Both the position numbers and the translations under genes were made by a program. From CAVIQK01 sp963644945 (GTDB lineage: Bacteria; Bacillota; Clostridia; Christensenellales; DTU072): a stretch of 64,000 bases of DNA. The stretch spans positions 9,738-73,737 of the forward strand of contig CAVIQK010000008.1 in NCBI GenBank assembly GCA_963644945.1. Reading direction: 5' to 3'. This document shows, in pieces, positions 16,551 to 24,781 of this stretch; positions within the stretch are counted from its first letter, which is position 1; every line of letters starts with the position of its first letter. Under the pieces are notes generated by a model that did no database searches, was not told the DNA's origin, and saw only the letters and a program-made list of their open reading frames with translations.

Positions 16551-17717
16551 TTACATTATTTGCAACACGAAAAATTTTAGATACTGTGTTTCTTCTGCGC
16601 AAAGTAGGGATGGATGATCCGGGGCTTGAGATTTGATTTCGACGGTGCGGACGATTTTTCCGCTTTCTTTTGCGGATTCGACAAGCATCTTTTCAAATAG
16701 CGGGAAAGTCATGTAGTGCGAACACGACGACGATATGAGATAGCCACCGCTTTTTACCAATTTCATGCCTAAAATATTGATGTCTTTGTAGCCCCTATAT
16801 GCGTCTTTTACTTCGCTTGCGCTCTTGCAAAATGCAGGGGGATCGAGTATTACCAAGTCGAATTTTTCGCCGTCCGCTTTGTAGGTACGAAGGACCTCGA
16901 AAACGTCACCGCATTTGGTTGTTATGTTGGTTATGCCGTTGAGTCTGGCATTTTCTAAAACGTTGTCAAGGGCTAATTTAGAAATGTCCAAAGACACGAC
17001 TTCGTCAGCGGACTGTGCAGCATTGACCGAAAAACCACCGCTGTTGCAAAAGCAGTCAAGGACTCTGCCTTTTGCATAACGCCTTGTTGCCAAACGATTT
17101 TCTTTTTGGTCGAGAAAGTAGCCTGTCTTTTGGCCGTTCTTTACGTCAACGGACATTTTCAAACCGTTTTCGGTGACAATTATTTTGTCGGGGACTTCTC
17201 CGTATATAACTCCGGTTTTTTCGGCAAGTCCTTCTTTTACTCTTACTTGAACGTCGCTACGTTCGTATATGCCTTTTGGGTTGAAAATTTTTACAAGGCA
17301 ATTTATGACCTTTTCTTTTTGACGGTCTATTCCTAGCGACAAAAATTGACATACCAAATAGTCGGCATATTTATCTATAATCAGTGCGGGGAGGTTGTCG
17401 GCTTCGGCAAAAACTACTCTGTAACAGGAATCGTAGCCTAGTGCTTGACGGCTCTCGGTGGCAGTGTTTATACGGTCAAAATACAGGTTTTCGTCGTCGG
17501 TTTCGTTTTCATTCCTAATAAAAATACGCACAAGAATCTTGGACAAGTGGTTGATATACCCTTTGCCGATGAATCTGCCGTCATGGGTAAGGACGGTGGC
17601 AAGTGTTCCGTTTTTGTCTTTGCCTTCGATTTTTGCAACTTCGTTGGCGTACACCCAACTATGACCTTGCAATACACGTTTTTCTTCGCCTTTTTTGAGA
17701 TATACCGTATATGGCAT
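16551..17717 (-). CDS. class I SAM-dependent rRNA methyltransferase, RlmI/RlmK type
   Basis: The 388-residue protein combines an N-terminal PUA RNA-binding domain (about 2-75) with a central RlmI-like region and a Rossmann methyltransferase (about 190-385). The SAM motif reads LDCFCNSGGFS and the catalytic loop DPPAFCKS. GYFLDQKENR, seen just before the SAM motif, is a hallmark of RlmI/RlmK (23S rRNA m5C1962/m7G2069 enzymes). Which base is modified cannot be told here. The start at 17717 (MPYTVYL) has a GAGGTG site and a promoter upstream; the frame continues 26 codons further but without a start signal. Confidence 0.88.
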   Translation of the reverse strand: MPYTVYLKKGEEKRVLQGHSWVYANEVAKIEGKDKNGTLATVLTHDGRFIGKGYINHLSKILVRIFIRNENETDDENLYFDRINTATESRQALGYDSCYRVVFAEADNLPALIIDKYADYLVCQFLSLGIDRQKEKVINCLVKIFNPKGIYERSDVQVRVKEGLAEKTGVIYGEVPDKIIVTENGLKMSVDVKNGQKTGYFLDQKENRLATRRYAKGRVLDCFCNSGGFSVNAAQSADEVVSLDISKLALDNVLENARLNGITNITTKCGDVFEVLRTYKADGEKFDLVILDPPAFCKSASEVKDAYRGYKDINILGMKLVKSGGYLISSSCSHYMTFPLFEKMLVESAKESGKIVRTVEIKSQAPDHPSLLCAEETQYLKFFVLQIM

Positions 17718-17744
17718 AACACACCTCTTGATATTGATGTGAAA

Positions 17745-17773
17745 ATTATAGTTTTTACGGCACGAAAAGTCAA
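17745..17773 (-). promoter_or_regulatory. promoter of the RlmI-type gene
   Basis: TTGACT (17768-17773) and TATAAT (17745-17750) are 17 nt apart on the minus strand, with the start codon at 17717. Confidence 0.75.
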
Positions 17774-17821
17774 TCGTCAAAGGGGCGGACAACATATTAA
17801 AAATTTTGAAAACACGTCAAA

Positions 17822-17855
17822 TTCGCTTACAAACAAATTTTGTTTGTGCTATCAT
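17822..17855 (+). promoter_or_regulatory. MATE promoter with palindromic operator in the spacer
   Basis: An extended -10 element TGCTATCAT (17847-17855) follows a weak -35 (TTACAA, 17827-17832) at 17 nt. A perfect 9-bp inverted repeat, ACAAACAAA-T-TTTGTTTGT (17829-17847), fills the spacer. That position suits a repressor or a MerR-type spacer-binding regulator. Arms TTCGCTTAC (17822-17830) and GTAAGCGAA (17877-17885) form a second, longer-range inverted repeat around the start of transcription. Confidence 0.5.
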
Positions 17856-17886
17856 ATTGAAAACAAAATAAATATCGTAAGCGAAG

Positions 17887-17945
17887 ATCGTGTTGCATTG
17901 TGCGTAAATCCGGATTGTAGTGATTTACCTGCGACACGATTTTTT
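17887..17945 (+). promoter_or_regulatory. leader hairpin (putative attenuator/terminator) before the MATE gene
   Basis: In the MATE leader, ATCGTGTTGC (17887-17896) pairs with GCGACACGAT (17931-17940) with one G-U. An inner perfect stem GTAAATC / GATTTAC (17904-17928) stacks inside it. The outer stem runs directly into a T6 tract (17940-17945), so the structure looks like an intrinsic terminator placed 19 nt before the start codon. No known riboswitch class is recognised. Confidence 0.5.
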
Positions 17946-17963
17946 ATTGCAAAAAGGAAGTTT

Positions 17964-19382
17964 ATGAGTCAAGAAAATCAAAACAAAATGGCAATTATGC
18001 CGGTCAAAAAACTTATTTGGACAATGGGACTTCCCATGATTGTGTCAATGGTGCTTCAAGCACTTTACAATGTCGTGGACAGCATATTCGTCGCCAACAT
18101 CGAAGGAGTCGGCGCTATCGCAAACCAAGCCTTGACACTGGCTTTTCCGGTGCAAATCATGATGATCGCTGTGGGTGTCGGTACGGGAATCGGCATCAAT
18201 GCATGTCTTTCTAAAAGCCTTGGGGAGCGTGACTCCGAAAGAGTAAGTCGCACTGCCGGCAACGGTATTTTCATTGCATTTATTTTGTATGCGGTCTTTC
18301 TACTGTTCGGTTTGGTTTTGTCAAAATGGTTCATTTCGCTATTCTCAAAAGACGAAATCGTCGTCGAAATGGGATCTACTTATCTCAAAATATGTTGTTG
18401 TTTTTCGCTCGGATCAATAGGCTATACGGTGTATGAAAGATTTTTGCAAGCGACCGGAAAAACTATGTATTCGACTATATCGCAAATTGCCGGAGCAGTC
18501 ACAAATATTGTCCTTGATTATGTCTTTATTTTCCCGTTGGATCTTGGTGTCGCCGGTGCTGCGTGGGCGACCATTATCGGGCAATTCGTATCCCTATTCA
18601 TTGCAATGGGGTTCCATTACTTCAAAAATAAAGAAATCAACGGTCATCCAAAATATATTAGACCGTCTTGGAAAATTATTAAAAATATCTACCAAATCGG
18701 CATAGCGGCGGCGATTATGCAAGCGCTCCTTTCTGTCATGATGGCGGGCATGAACGCAATACTTTCTACTGCCGATGCCAACACGACAATTCTGGTCGGG
18801 GCATTCGGGATCTATTACAAGATTCAACAAATTGCTTTGTTCTCGGCATTTGGTTTGTCCAACACTATCATAAGCACTCTTTCCTTTAACTACGGCATGC
18901 AAGATAAGGAAAGAGTAAAAGCCGTAATTAAGAACGGAATAATCGACACTCTCATTGTCACACTCCTAATTTTTGCATTGTTCGAGGGTATCGCCAATCC
19001 GCTTGCAAGGTTGTTCGCACTTTCGGAATCGTCATCTTCGGAACTAATCGCCGTATGCGAAAGAGCGACGAGAATCGGAGCGGCAAGTTTTGTATTTATG
19101 GGCTTTACCGTAGCGGTGCAAGGTGTCTTGCAAGCATTCGGTTATGCACTCAAACCGCTTATTTTGTCTTTGTTGCGACTGGTCGTCTTTTTGTTCCCGA
19201 TGGCTTACGTCTTTACCTTGATTGACGGGGTTTGCGACAATGTTTGGTGGACCTTCCTTATTGCCGAAGTGCTTACGGATATCGTGTCCGCAATTTTCCT
19301 TGTGGGGGCAATTAAAAAGAAAGTCTATCCTATACAAGACAAGTTGGACCAAGACCACGAAGAATCGTTGGCTATTGACTAA
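17964..19382 (+). CDS. MATE-family multidrug/metabolite efflux transporter
   Basis: This 472-residue polytopic membrane protein has about 12 transmembrane helices in two homologous halves. The N-terminus reads MPVKKLIWTMGLPMIVSMVL (12-31), followed by YNVVDSIFVAN, both typical of MATE exporters, which use H+ or Na+ to expel cationic drugs or metabolites. The ATG at 17964 has an AAGGAAG site; a frame extending back to 17445 is antisense to the methyltransferase gene and carries no start signal. The operator palindrome and leader terminator suggest inducible expression, perhaps by the exported compound. Confidence 0.92.
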   Translation: MSQENQNKMAIMPVKKLIWTMGLPMIVSMVLQALYNVVDSIFVANIEGVGAIANQALTLAFPVQIMMIAVGVGTGIGINACLSKSLGERDSERVSRTAGNGIFIAFILYAVFLLFGLVLSKWFISLFSKDEIVVEMGSTYLKICCCFSLGSIGYTVYERFLQATGKTMYSTISQIAGAVTNIVLDYVFIFPLDLGVAGAAWATIIGQFVSLFIAMGFHYFKNKEINGHPKYIRPSWKIIKNIYQIGIAAAIMQALLSVMMAGMNAILSTADANTTILVGAFGIYYKIQQIALFSAFGLSNTIISTLSFNYGMQDKERVKAVIKNGIIDTLIVTLLIFALFEGIANPLARLFALSESSSSELIAVCERATRIGAASFVFMGFTVAVQGVLQAFGYALKPLILSLLRLVVFLFPMAYVFTLIDGVCDNVWWTFLIAEVLTDIVSAIFLVGAIKKKVYPIQDKLDQDHEESLAID

Positions 19383-19446
19383 TTTTTCAAAAAAGACGAT
19401 AATAAATATATAGATTGCGAGCAAATTGGCTCGAAAGGAGAGTTTT

Positions 19447-20067
19447 ATGAACACGATTATCACAATATCAAGGCAATACGGCAGTGGCGGTAGATTCGTC
19501 GGAAAACTGCTCGCAGAAGAACTCAATATTCCTTTTTATGACAAAGAAATTATCTCTATGGCGGCAGAAAACTCGGGGTTTGCGCAAGAGTTTATCAAAG
19601 AAAACGAACAAAAAATGAAAGGTTTATCTACTCTTTCTTTTACTCCGGGGATGCTGAGCGGAAACTTTGCATATAATTTTGAAAATATCGAATCTAAAAT
19701 TTATGCGGCGGAAGCGGAGGCTATCGTCAAAATCGCAAATGAAGGGGCGTGCGTGATCGTAGGACGTTGCGCCGACTATATACTGAAAGATAAGTGTAAA
19801 TGCCTAAATGTTTTTATACATGCGGATATGCCGTCTAGAATCGAAAGAGTCATCAATGTTTTTCAACGTACGGATAACCAAAAGAAAGCCGAAAAACTTA
19901 TCAAAGAAAACGATCGGTTGAGAGCAAGGCACTACCGCTTTTATACGGACGGCGAGTGGGGAGATGTCAACAACTATCACATCACTCTCAATACTTCGGT
20001 CCTGAGTGTCGAAGATTGCGCCAAAATTTTGAAAGAAGCCTATCTAAAACTCGATCAACAAGATTAA
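19447..20067 (+). CDS. cytidylate kinase-like family protein
   Basis: The 206-residue protein opens with ITISRQYGSGGRFVGKLLA, the P-loop of the cytidylate kinase-like (Cytidylate_kin2) family, and has VGRCADYIL and a basic lid region (RLRARHYRFYT). Members are common in Clostridia and often accompany transporters or regulators, but the substrate is generally unproven; the housekeeping cmk is a different family. The ATG at 19447 follows AAAGGAGAG. It lies 64 nt after the MATE gene on the same strand and before a terminator, so the two are probably co-transcribed. Confidence 0.8.
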   Translation: MNTIITISRQYGSGGRFVGKLLAEELNIPFYDKEIISMAAENSGFAQEFIKENEQKMKGLSTLSFTPGMLSGNFAYNFENIESKIYAAEAEAIVKIANEGACVIVGRCADYILKDKCKCLNVFIHADMPSRIERVINVFQRTDNQKKAEKLIKENDRLRARHYRFYTDGEWGDVNNYHITLNTSVLSVEDCAKILKEAYLKLDQQD

Positions 20068-20089
20068 AAAATCAATTCCGCATCAATTT

Positions 20090-20131
20090 TAATAAAAAAA
20101 ACGAACCCAAGATTTCCTTAGGTTCGTTTTA
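20090..20131. terminator. bidirectional intrinsic terminator
   Basis: ACGAACC and GGTTCGT arms (20101-20127) form a hairpin with T-rich tails on both strands: TTTTATTTTA after it on the plus strand and T7 on the minus strand. It ends the kinase-like gene on one side and the tRNA-Val transcript on the other. Confidence 0.85.
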
Positions 20132-20138
20132 TTTTAGA

Positions 20139-20214
20139 TGGTGGAGACAATTGGACTCGAACCAATGACATCTACCTTGTAAGGGTAGCGCTCTCCCAGC
20201 TGAGCTATGCCTCC
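20139..20214 (-). tRNA. tRNA-Val (anticodon TAC)
   Basis: On the minus strand a full cloverleaf is present. The acceptor arms GGAGGCA / TGTCTCC have one G-U pair, the D arm reads GCTCAGCTGGGAGAGC, the anticodon stem CTACC encloses loop CTTACAA (anticodon TAC), and the T loop is TTCGAGT. The discriminator A and CCA are encoded, giving 76 nt. Confidence 0.96.
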
Positions 20215-20232
20215 AAACTAAATTGCTAGATT

Positions 20233-20261
20233 ATTATATATGCAAATATCAAATAAATCAA
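20233..20261 (-). promoter_or_regulatory. promoter of tRNA-Val
   Basis: TTGATT (20256-20261) and TATAAT (20233-20238) are 17 nt apart on the minus strand, 19 nt before the tRNA 5' end. Confidence 0.75.
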
Positions 20262-20303
20262 GTGTTTTTATTTATCTCGGCAAAATTTCTAAAATTTGAG
20301 GGT

Positions 20304-21236
20304 TTAGTCAAAATCAAACAATGCGGTGGACATATATCTGTCTCCGCTGTCGGGGAAAACGACGACTATGGTTTTGCCTTTGTTTTCTTCTTTTTTGGCT
20401 TCCTCTATTGCACCGACTAGCGCAGCGCCCGACGATATGCCGACCAAAACGCCTTCGGTGGATGCCACCTTTTTTGCCATGTTGATTGCATCAAGGTCAT
20501 CTACTGCTATTATTTCGTCCACTACATTTAGGTCAAGGACTTTGGGGACAAACCCTGCGCCTATGCCTTGAATTCCATGACGTCCCGAAACGCCCTTAGA
20601 GAGTACGGGGGAAGACGAAGGCTCTACCGCCACCGCTTTTAAAGTAGGATTTTTTTCTTTTAGGTATTTTGCAGTCCCCGTAATAGTTCCGCCTGTGCCT
20701 ACACCTGCTACCAAAATATCAACCGAACCTTCCGTATCTCTATATATTTCCGGACCGGTTGTTTTGTAGTGTGCTTCGGCATTGGAGAGATTGTCGAATT
20801 GGGAAAGCACGACTCCGCCTAGACTCTTTTCGAGTTCTTTGGCTTTTTCTATGGCTCCGCTCATGCCCCTAGATCCGTCCGTAAGTACGATTTCCGCTCC
20901 GTAGGCTCTTATTAAATTTCGACGTTCTACGGACATGGTTTCGGGCATAACTATGATGACTCGGTACCCTTTTCCCACTCCTACGGATGCCAAACCTATA
21001 CCTGTGTTGCCGGAGGTGGGTTCTATAATCGCATCGCCTTTTTTCAAAAGTCCTCGTTTTTCTGCATCCTCGATCATGTTGACGGCTATACGATCTTTGC
21101 ATGATCCCGTCGTATTGAAATATTCTAGTTTTGCTAAAATTTTGGCATTGAGATTCTCTGCCTTTTCGATATTTACAAGTTCGAGTAAAGGCGTATTGCC
21201 GACAAGTTCTGTTGCGCTGCGATAGATTTTTGTCAT
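20304..21236 (-). CDS. cysK: cysteine synthase (O-acetylserine sulfhydrylase)
   Basis: This 310-residue fold-type II PLP enzyme makes cysteine from O-acetylserine and sulfide. It shows the PLP lysine in TGSCKDRIA (Lys47), the substrate loop PTSGNTG (73-79) and the phosphate-binding GVGTGGTITG. Length matches CysK, and no CBS domain or N-terminal extension suggests cystathionine synthase. The ATG at 21236 follows an AGAGGTAAG site. It is a single-gene unit with its own promoter, divergent from the CNNM/CorC gene. No cysE or T-box is next to it. Confidence 0.93.
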   Translation of the reverse strand: MTKIYRSATELVGNTPLLELVNIEKAENLNAKILAKLEYFNTTGSCKDRIAVNMIEDAEKRGLLKKGDAIIEPTSGNTGIGLASVGVGKGYRVIIVMPETMSVERRNLIRAYGAEIVLTDGSRGMSGAIEKAKELEKSLGGVVLSQFDNLSNAEAHYKTTGPEIYRDTEGSVDILVAGVGTGGTITGTAKYLKEKNPTLKAVAVEPSSSPVLSKGVSGRHGIQGIGAGFVPKVLDLNVVDEIIAVDDLDAINMAKKVASTEGVLVGISSGAALVGAIEEAKKEENKGKTIVVVFPDSGDRYMSTALFDFD

Positions 21237-21264
21237 AAAACTTACCTCTTATAGGGATACTTTT

Positions 21265-21292
21265 ATTATAATGGTTTTGTACGAATTGTAAA
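21265..21292 (-). promoter_or_regulatory. promoter of cysK
   Basis: TTTACA (21287-21292) and TATAAT (21265-21270) are 16 nt apart on the minus strand. No T-box or S-box structure is evident in the short leader. Confidence 0.65.
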
Positions 21293-21387
21293 TTCTTTGT
21301 CGGGTTTATTTATGTTTTTAATGTATGATTATCTTATATCTATAATTCAAATTTGTAAAATTATATAAGTTCATTGTTAAAAATATA

Positions 21388-21416
21388 TTTACAATATCGT
21401 TTTCTTATGCTAAAAT
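21388..21416 (+). promoter_or_regulatory. promoter of the CNNM/CorC gene
   Basis: TTTACA (21388-21393), a 17-nt spacer ending in TGC, and TAAAAT (21411-21416) precede the AAGGAG site and ATG at 21447. The initiation point expected near 21423 excludes an upstream in-frame start at 21417. Confidence 0.7.
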
Positions 21417-21446
21417 GTGAATAATAATCTTATTTTAAGGAGCATT

Positions 21447-22838
21447 ATGGCTACTCAATCTCTCGACCCTGACCCCGATAGTATCATTTTGTCAGCGGTT
21501 TTCATCTTTTTCCTAGTGTTGTTTTCGGGATTTTTCTCGGCAACCGAAACGGCGTTTACTTCGTTAAACAAAACCAAACTAAAACTCAAAGCACAAAGCG
21601 GTAGCAAGCCTGCACAAAACGCACTTGACCTTGCCGGCAATTTTGACAGTCTGCTTTCTACGATTTTGGTAGGAAACAACATTGTCAATATCACAATGTC
21701 GGTGTTGTTCAACAATATTTTTGAACAAGTCATCTCAAATGCGGCGGTAAGCGGTATCGTGTCGGTAGCGGTTTCTACGGTTATTGTCCTTACCTTTGGC
21801 GAAATCACACCTAAAATGATAGCCAAAGAAAATTCCGAAACGCTCGCTATGGTGTTCGGCTACCCGATAAAGGCAATAAAAATTATTCTCACCCCTATCA
21901 CTATCATATTTGCCGGACTCAAATGGGTGCTTAGAAAAATCTTCAAACAGAAAAAAGAGGACGTTATCACCGAAGAAGAATTGCTTTCTATGGTCGACGA
22001 AGCGCAAGAAGGCGGATCGCTCGGTGAAGAAGAACGTGATCTTATTTCGGGTGCAATAGAATTTACCGATGCCGAAGTCGGTGACATCTTCGTGCCTCGT
22101 ATCAACATAATTTCTATTCCTATCGACATGCCGATGGAAAAGATTAAGTCGATGTTTTTGGAATATAACTTCTCTCGTATGCCGGTATATAAAGGCACAA
22201 TCGACGGAATTGTCGGTATGATTCACAACATTGACTTTTTCACAGCGCTTGAAAAGGGCGAAAAAAGTATCAAAAATTATATCAACCCCGTTGCGATTGC
22301 GACCGAACACATGAAGATTTCTATTCTTCTCAAAAACATGCAACAGCAACACGTCCACATGGCAGTAGTCGTGGACGAATATGGCGGAACGCTCGGCATC
22401 GTCACACTCGAAGATATTTTGGAAGAACTTGTCGGCGAGATTTGGGACGAACATGACGAAGTCGTCAACTACTTCAACAAATTGACCGACACGTCTTATA
22501 TGGTAGATGCAAGAGTCGAACTTGACAAATTCTTTGAGTTCTTCGGCATTGACTCGTCCGAAACCGAAAAGTTTGACAGCCAAACCGTAAGCGGTTGGAT
22601 CATGGAAAAGATCGGTGATATTCCCAAAAAGCAACAGACTTTTGATTTTGAGAATCTAACTATCACCGTAGAAAGACTGACGGCTCGTCGCATTGTGTCC
22701 GTAAAAGTCGTGGTCAACCCCATCGAACAAGAGGATGACGACGAGGACAAACCTAAGAAACATAGGTGGTTCGGAAATACGGAAGAAAATGAGGAAGATA
22801 AAGGAAGCGAAACGGAGCAAACTTCTTCCGAAAACTAA
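21447..22838 (+). CDS. CNNM/CorC (hemolysin C-like) family membrane protein
   Basis: The 463-residue protein has an N-terminal DUF21/CNNM transmembrane domain (about 12-175; FSGFFSATETAFTSLN and LVGNNIVNITMS motifs), a CBS-domain pair (about 205-330; DIFVPRINI and VDEYGGTLGIVTLEDILEE) and a C-terminal CorC/HlyC domain (about 350-430), then an acidic, lysine-rich tail. These proteins are implicated in Mg2+ or Co2+ export, although they are often annotated as hemolysins. It is monocistronic, with a strong promoter and a terminator at 22853. Metal specificity is unknown. Confidence 0.9.
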   Translation: MATQSLDPDPDSIILSAVFIFFLVLFSGFFSATETAFTSLNKTKLKLKAQSGSKPAQNALDLAGNFDSLLSTILVGNNIVNITMSVLFNNIFEQVISNAAVSGIVSVAVSTVIVLTFGEITPKMIAKENSETLAMVFGYPIKAIKIILTPITIIFAGLKWVLRKIFKQKKEDVITEEELLSMVDEAQEGGSLGEEERDLISGAIEFTDAEVGDIFVPRINIISIPIDMPMEKIKSMFLEYNFSRMPVYKGTIDGIVGMIHNIDFFTALEKGEKSIKNYINPVAIATEHMKISILLKNMQQQHVHMAVVVDEYGGTLGIVTLEDILEELVGEIWDEHDEVVNYFNKLTDTSYMVDARVELDKFFEFFGIDSSETEKFDSQTVSGWIMEKIGDIPKKQQTFDFENLTITVERLTARRIVSVKVVVNPIEQEDDDEDKPKKHRWFGNTEENEEDKGSETEQTSSEN

Positions 22839-22852
22839 CAATCAAATCAACA

Positions 22853-22877
22853 AAAAAGCCCGATATACGGGCTTTTT
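22853..22877. terminator. bidirectional terminator between convergent genes
   Basis: A GCCCG-ATATA-CGGGC hairpin flanked by A6 and T6 serves the CNNM gene (+) and the ABC exporter operon (-). Confidence 0.92.
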
Positions 22878-22891
22878 TATTTTGGATAATT

Positions 22892-24781
22892 TTATTTTTC
22901 TGTGGGCTTTTTGGCTAGTTTATCATACTGCAAACGATACAATTCGTAGTATCTGCCTTTCTTTTTAAGCAACTGATTGTGAGTGCCTTCTTCTACTATT
23001 TCGCCGTCGTGAATCAATATGATTTTGTCGGAGTGCTGAATGGTAGAAAGTCTATGAGCGACAATAAGCATTGTCCCTCTTTTCATGAGTTTTTCAAGAG
23101 ATTCTTGTATCAAAACTTCGGTTTCCGTATCGATATTGGCGGTCGCTTCGTCCAAAATCATAACTTCGGGGCGATGAATTACGGTGCGGGCAAAAGAGAT
23201 GAGTTGGCGTTCTCCTGCCGAGAAGTTGTTGCCACGCTCTCTTACTTCTTCGTCTAGGCCTTTGTCGAGTTTGTTTATCAATTTGTCGGCATTGACATAT
23301 TTGCACGCTTCCATTATTTCTTCGTCGGTGTAGTCGTCTCTTAGTACGATATTGCTCCTGATCGTACCCGAAAACAAAAAGACGTCTTGGAGCATTTGTC
23401 CGAAGTGCTTTCTTAGGGACGAAAGTTTGATTTTACGAACATCTATGCCGTCAACCAAAATTTGACCTTTTTGGATGTCGTAATTGCGGGTAATAAGCGA
23501 AAGTATGGTAGATTTTCCCGATCCGGTTTGTCCTACGAACGCAACCGTTTCACCGGCGTTTACTTTGAAGGAAACGTCTTTTAGTACCCACTCGCCTTCT
23601 ACATAGTAAAACCACACATTTTTGAATTCGATGTCGCCTTTTATTTCGTCAAGTTCGATGGCATCGTCTGCATCTAAAATCTCGGGTTGAACGTCATAGA
23701 CGGAGAAGACTTTTTCTGCCGACGCAAATGCCGATTGCAAGAAATTGAATTGTTCGGCAAGCCATTGGACGGGACCGAAAAACTTTTCTATAAACATATA
23801 GAATGCGACGACTGTTCCGCCTGTAATCGCCGTTCCTAGTACAGAGCCTCCGTCGATGTAGCCGGCGGTGCCTGCGAAGAATATACAAATTACCGTACAA
23901 ATGTAGAGCATATACACCATAGGTCTATATACCGAAAAGACAAAAATTCTATCTCTTCTTGCTTTGTATATTGCATTGTTCTTTTCGTCGAACTCTTGCA
24001 TTTTACGTTGTTGACGATTGAAAATTTGTACGATTTTCATGCCAGACAAGTTTTCCGACAAGAATGTATTTAGGGCTGTGGTGCCGTTTTTTACCTTTCT
24101 ATGCGCCATTCTTGCGAACTTTCTAAATACTAGCGTCATAAAGACGATGAACGGCATAAAGCATAGGACTATCAATGCCATAACATAATTGATGCAAAAC
24201 ATTGCAATGGTCACACCTATCATGATAAAACTGTTTTTGAGAAGATCGACTATGACGTTGGTGAACATTGTCGAGAGTGCATCGATATCGTTGGTCACTC
24301 TTGTGACAAGGGTGCCGTTGTGCAGTGTATTGATTTGGTTGTGAGAAAAACTTTCTATATGAAGAAACAACTCTTTTCTCATATCGGAAATTATTTTTTG
24401 TCCGGTTTTTTGTAAAACGATCGCCTCAAAATAGGATGCAACCATCGACACGACCAAGACTGTCGCATAAATGCCGACTCTTATAAATAGGGACGACAAT
24501 TGAAAATCTGTCTTGACAAGTTCTTCGACATCGGACACCAAAACGGGCGAGATTATGCTATAAACAACCGACAACGCCATCAAAACAAAAGCAAGTACAA
24601 AACTCTTCCAATAGGGTTTTGCGTATCCCAAAAGTCGCTTTATGAGTACCGAATCTTTCATTTTTCGGTCATATTCGTTTTCGACGGTTTTGTCTTTGAA
24701 CACTAGGAAAACGAAGAGCAGTACGCTTAGAGACACTCCGACAATAGCGCCGATAATGATTATAGGTAGATACTTATTCAT
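22892..24781 (-). CDS. ABC exporter half-transporter with consensus nucleotide site (LmrD/TM288-like)
   Basis: The 629-residue protein has an N-terminal hydrophobic segment (5-28), then a six-helix exporter domain (about 58-340) fused to an ATPase. The ATPase shows Walker A GQTGSGKST (417-425), signature FSAGERQ (520-526) in place of LSGGQ, Walker B ILDEATAN with catalytic Glu545, and switch His576. Together with the preceding gene (8-nt overlap) it should form a heterodimeric multidrug or lipid exporter in the cytoplasmic membrane. The extra N-terminal helix is unusual for this class but the ATG at 24781 is the only good start in the overlap. Confidence 0.9.
   Translation of the reverse strand: MNKYLPIIIIGAIVGVSLSVLLFVFLVFKDKTVENEYDRKMKDSVLIKRLLGYAKPYWKSFVLAFVLMALSVVYSIISPVLVSDVEELVKTDFQLSSLFIRVGIYATVLVVSMVASYFEAIVLQKTGQKIISDMRKELFLHIESFSHNQINTLHNGTLVTRVTNDIDALSTMFTNVIVDLLKNSFIMIGVTIAMFCINYVMALIVLCFMPFIVFMTLVFRKFARMAHRKVKNGTTALNTFLSENLSGMKIVQIFNRQQRKMQEFDEKNNAIYKARRDRIFVFSVYRPMVYMLYICTVICIFFAGTAGYIDGGSVLGTAITGGTVVAFYMFIEKFFGPVQWLAEQFNFLQSAFASAEKVFSVYDVQPEILDADDAIELDEIKGDIEFKNVWFYYVEGEWVLKDVSFKVNAGETVAFVGQTGSGKSTILSLITRNYDIQKGQILVDGIDVRKIKLSSLRKHFGQMLQDVFLFSGTIRSNIVLRDDYTDEEIMEACKYVNADKLINKLDKGLDEEVRERGNNFSAGERQLISFARTVIHRPEVMILDEATANIDTETEVLIQESLEKLMKRGTMLIVAHRLSTIQHSDKIILIHDGEIVEEGTHNQLLKKKGRYYELYRLQYDKLAKKPTEK

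Noticed and set aside
17445..17963. N-terminal extension of the MATE reading frame
   Set aside because: It is antisense to the methyltransferase gene and passes through the promoter, operator and leader hairpin. The family start and AAGGAAG site are at 17964.
21735..22634. Minus-strand 299-codon open frame
   Set aside because: It is the antisense shadow of the CNNM/CorC gene, has unlikely composition (rich in Phe, His, Arg), no ribosome site and no family resemblance.
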